Notes under the pieces: generated by a model
The model's input: the letters and a program-made list of their open reading frames with translations, nothing else
Told to the model about the DNA's origin: nothing
The model's database searches: none
Position numbers and translations under genes: made by a program
Source: an uncultured Lachnospiraceae bacterium
Lineage (GTDB): Bacteria; Bacillota; Clostridia; Lachnospirales; Lachnospiraceae
Direction: 5' to 3'
Length of the DNA stretch: 32,994 nucleotides
Assembly: GCA_947626795.1 (NCBI GenBank)
Contig: CANQTH010000028.1
Span: forward strand, 1-32,994
Part shown: positions 31,305 through 32,994 of the stretch, piece after piece
Numbering within the stretch: the first letter of the stretch is position 1
Layout of the letters: each line of letters opens with the position of its first letter

Positions 31305-32021
31305 GTGTGCGAAGGGCAGGAACAGGAGTTTTTGGAGTGCGAGAGGAGCCGGGTGTTTTACCTGCTGATGATGTGCAGCGGGCTGTTCGGGGCATATACG
31401 TATGTGATCCGGGGCGGGGTCTTCTGCAATGCGCAGACGGGAAACCTGCTGCTGTTCGGCATGGCGCTCGGGGACGGGGAATGGCTCAAGGCGGCCTATC
31501 TGCTCGTCCCGATGGCGGCTTACGTTTTAGGGGCAGCCGTGTCGGAGATCCTGCCTGTGTCCGTGAAGAAAGCGGGGCTTTTGCGATGGGACACGCTGTT
31601 GATCGGATTTGAGATCCTGGTGACGCTTTTTTTGGGCTTTGTCCCGGAGGCCGCGCCGGATCAGATTTCGCAGTTGGCCGTTAATTTCATCTGCTCCATG
31701 CAGTACAACACCTTCCGGCAGGCGGAGGGCATCCCGATGGCGACGACATTCTGCACGAACCATGTGCGCCAACTGGGGCTTTGCCTGGTGAAATGGTCGC
31801 GCAAGAAGGATGCGGCGTTTTTGCGGCGTTTCCAGCGCCATGCGGAGATGATCCTGATGTTTGTCGCGGGCGTCTTTGCGGGGACGGCGCTGTGCCGCCG
31901 TTTTGCGGGGAAGGCGATCTGGTGCGCGTCGCTTTTGCTGCTGGCCGTGTTCCTGGATCTGCTGCACGCGGATCTGACGAAGGAGAAAGGGATGCTGGGG
32001 CGCGTGCCGCACGGGCATTGA
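31305..32021 (+). CDS. YoaK/DUF1275-family membrane protein
   Basis: A 238-aa membrane protein with about six hydrophobic segments. Family features are the N-terminal SGLFGAYTYVIRGGVFCNAQTGNLLLFG region and the later NFICSMQYNTFRQAEGIPMATTFCTNHVRQLG stretch, which match the conserved core of DUF1275. Function is unknown for most members. I placed the start at the GTG at 31305, because GAGGTGGG lies 5 nt before it; the GTG at 31296 is in frame but lacks a ribosome binding site. It follows the hypothetical gene closely. Confidence 0.87.
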   Translation: MCEGQEQEFLECERSRVFYLLMMCSGLFGAYTYVIRGGVFCNAQTGNLLLFGMALGDGEWLKAAYLLVPMAAYVLGAAVSEILPVSVKKAGLLRWDTLLIGFEILVTLFLGFVPEAAPDQISQLAVNFICSMQYNTFRQAEGIPMATTFCTNHVRQLGLCLVKWSRKKDAAFLRRFQRHAEMILMFVAGVFAGTALCRRFAGKAIWCASLLLLAVFLDLLHADLTKEKGMLGRVPHGH

Positions 32022-32093
32022 GGAAGCGAAGGGCGGATCCTGTGACAGGGGAGCCGCAGGAGGAACGGTCACGACAAGAACGGAGGGTACGGG

Positions 32094-32597
32094 ATGGAAA
32101 CCTGGGATATTTACGATAGCAAGAAACAGAGGACAGGACGCACGATGAAGCGGAACGATTGGAATATGAAGGAGGGGGATTACCATCTGACGGCGCTTGG
32201 CGTGATCATGCGCCCGGACGGACGGTTCCTGATCACGCGGCGGGTCATGACGAAGGCCTGGGCGCCCGGCTGGTGGGAAGTTCCCGGCGGCGCGGTCCTC
32301 GCGGGCGAGGATTCGAGGGACGCCGTGATCCGGGAAGTGCGCGAGGAAACGGGGTTGGACGTCTCCGCGGCGGAAGGCGGCTATCTTTTTTCTTACCGCA
32401 GGGACAACCCGGAGGAAAAGGACAATTATTTCGTGGATATTTATCGGTTTGTCCTGGATTTTGAAGAAAGCGAGATCCGGCTGCAGGAAGAGGAGACGGC
32501 GGAGCATATGCTGGCGGACCGGGCGCAGATCGAGGAATTTGCGCGCCAGGGGATCTTTTTGCATTACGACAGCATCAAGCAGGCGTTTGCGGAGTGA
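32094..32597 (+). CDS. Nudix hydrolase
   Basis: A 167-aa Nudix protein. The box GGAVLAGEDSRDAVIREVREETGL fits G-x5-E-x7-REVxEExGU with all acidic metal ligands present. The N-terminus (WDIYDSKKQRTGRTMKRN, then HLTALGVIM) resembles the isopentenyl-diphosphate isomerase-like/YfcD-type Nudix subgroup, which acts on various nucleoside diphosphate-linked compounds; the substrate is not assignable. GGAGGG lies 6 nt before the ATG. There is a 72-bp gap from the YoaK-like gene, with no clear promoter. Confidence 0.92.
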   Translation: METWDIYDSKKQRTGRTMKRNDWNMKEGDYHLTALGVIMRPDGRFLITRRVMTKAWAPGWWEVPGGAVLAGEDSRDAVIREVREETGLDVSAAEGGYLFSYRRDNPEEKDNYFVDIYRFVLDFEESEIRLQEEETAEHMLADRAQIEEFARQGIFLHYDSIKQAFAE

Positions 32598-32774
32598 CCG
32601 GGAATCCGTGACGCGCCGCGGGGGCGCCGTGTGCCAGGGACGCACGTTTGACGCCGATTGAAACGAACGGCAGCGCATGGAGATTCGGATGAGAAGATGC
32701 CTGCAAAGGCAGATTTGGATCTCGCGCCAAGGCTCGCAGGCAAGGCTTGATGGGCAGGAAAGGGGAAAGAGTGG

Positions 32775-32994
32775 ATGGATATGAGAAGGAAACGGTTGTT
32801 GTGTTCGGTTTTGGCAGCTGCGCTTTGCGTCCTGGCTCCGGCTGAGGCGCTTGCCGCAGGGACTTACGGCGCGTCCGCGCCGTCGGTGGAAGAGGCGAAT
32901 GGAGCGGCTGCACTGTCAGAGGGAGAGGCGAATGGAGCGGCTGCGCTGTCAGAGGGAGAGGCAAATGGAGCGGCTGCGCTGTCAGAGGGAGAGG
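32775..32994 (+). CDS. Secreted protein with 11-residue tandem repeats (5' part, runs off the window)
   Basis: Starts with a Sec-type signal peptide: basic MDMRRKR, a hydrophobic LLCSVLAAALCVLAPA core, and a likely cleavage near ALAA-GTYG at about residues 30-31. From residue 40 (32892) come three full 33-bp repeats encoding EANGAAALSEG, and a fourth begins at the window edge. The ATG has GGGG at 9-nt spacing. The repeat is low-complexity, acidic and Ala-rich, as in linkers of cell-surface proteins. Downstream domains are not visible, so no function is assigned. Confidence 0.8.
   Translation, partial: MDMRRKRLLCSVLAAALCVLAPAEALAAGTYGASAPSVEEANGAAALSEGEANGAAALSEGEANGAAALSEGE
32892..32990 (+). 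repeat. 33-bp in-frame tandem repeats of the secreted protein
   Basis: Units at 32892-32924, 32925-32957 and 32958-32990 are nearly identical (changes at GCA/GCG and GCG/GCA positions), and a fourth unit begins at 32991. All encode EANGAAALSEG; the silent changes suggest the peptide is maintained. Confidence 0.92.

Overview
The window reads as chromosome of a GC-rich member of the Clostridia, most likely Lachnospiraceae. This is inference from gene order (hisS-aspS; tig-clpP-clpX-lon-engB), strong AGGAGG-type ribosome binding sites, frequent TTG/GTG starts, TTGACA/TATAAT promoters, and a sensor kinase with a dCache ectodomain of a type common in that family. All genes run on the + strand except a LytTR regulator at the left edge. 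No rRNA, tRNA, CRISPR array, transposase gene or recognisable riboswitch was found.

Left part (1-3530): a minus-strand LytTR regulator with an NTF2/SnoaL-like N-terminus lies divergent to a broken hybrid sensor kinase. Between them sit two tandem copies of an 80-bp hairpin-bearing unit. The kinase gene has an internal out-of-frame deletion near 1700 that joins the dCache ectodomain to the ATPase domain, and its C-terminus is fused through a receiver domain to a complete DegV (fatty-acid-binding) domain.

3670-14831: housekeeping genes. These are hisS and aspS; a stand-alone TrpB2-type PLP enzyme; a HAD hydrolase; luxS and mtnN (S-ribosylhomocysteine/SAH recycling); a PAP2 phosphatase overlapping pdxS-pdxT (PLP synthase); and a MATE transporter. 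A minisatellite separates pdxT from the MATE gene. 14828-16286 is a visibly AT-richer, decaying patch holding an N-terminally truncated and frameshifted ATP-binding gene of the AlbA_2/HATPase_c_4 type, plus smaller remnants.

16428-24376: a DRE-TIM aldolase with its own promoter, then the protein-quality-control block tig, clpP, clpX, lon and the ribosome-assembly GTPase engB. EngB carries an unusual lysine/alanine/glycine-rich repetitive tail and overlaps, by ATGA, a zinc/manganese-type ABC transporter (binding protein, ATPase, permease).

26983-32994: an AI-2E/PerM-family membrane protein, a cytoplasmic diguanylate cyclase with a LacI-like sensor domain, an unrecognised 211-aa protein, a YoaK/DUF1275 membrane protein, a Nudix hydrolase, and the start of a secreted protein with 11-residue repeats that runs off the right edge. 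32598-32774, before that last gene, holds nothing I recognise.

The most striking non-coding signal is a dispersed, same-orientation intergenic element of about 140-146 bp with 14-bp terminal inverted repeats (GTAACAGTTCAGCC / GGCTGAACTGTTAC) and strong internal hairpins. Ten full, partial or vestigial copies occur here, nearly all at 3' ends of genes. Three of them contain the upstream gene's TAA stop codon within their first four bases (GTAA). It looks like a MITE/REP-type element that may act as a 3'-end or terminator module.
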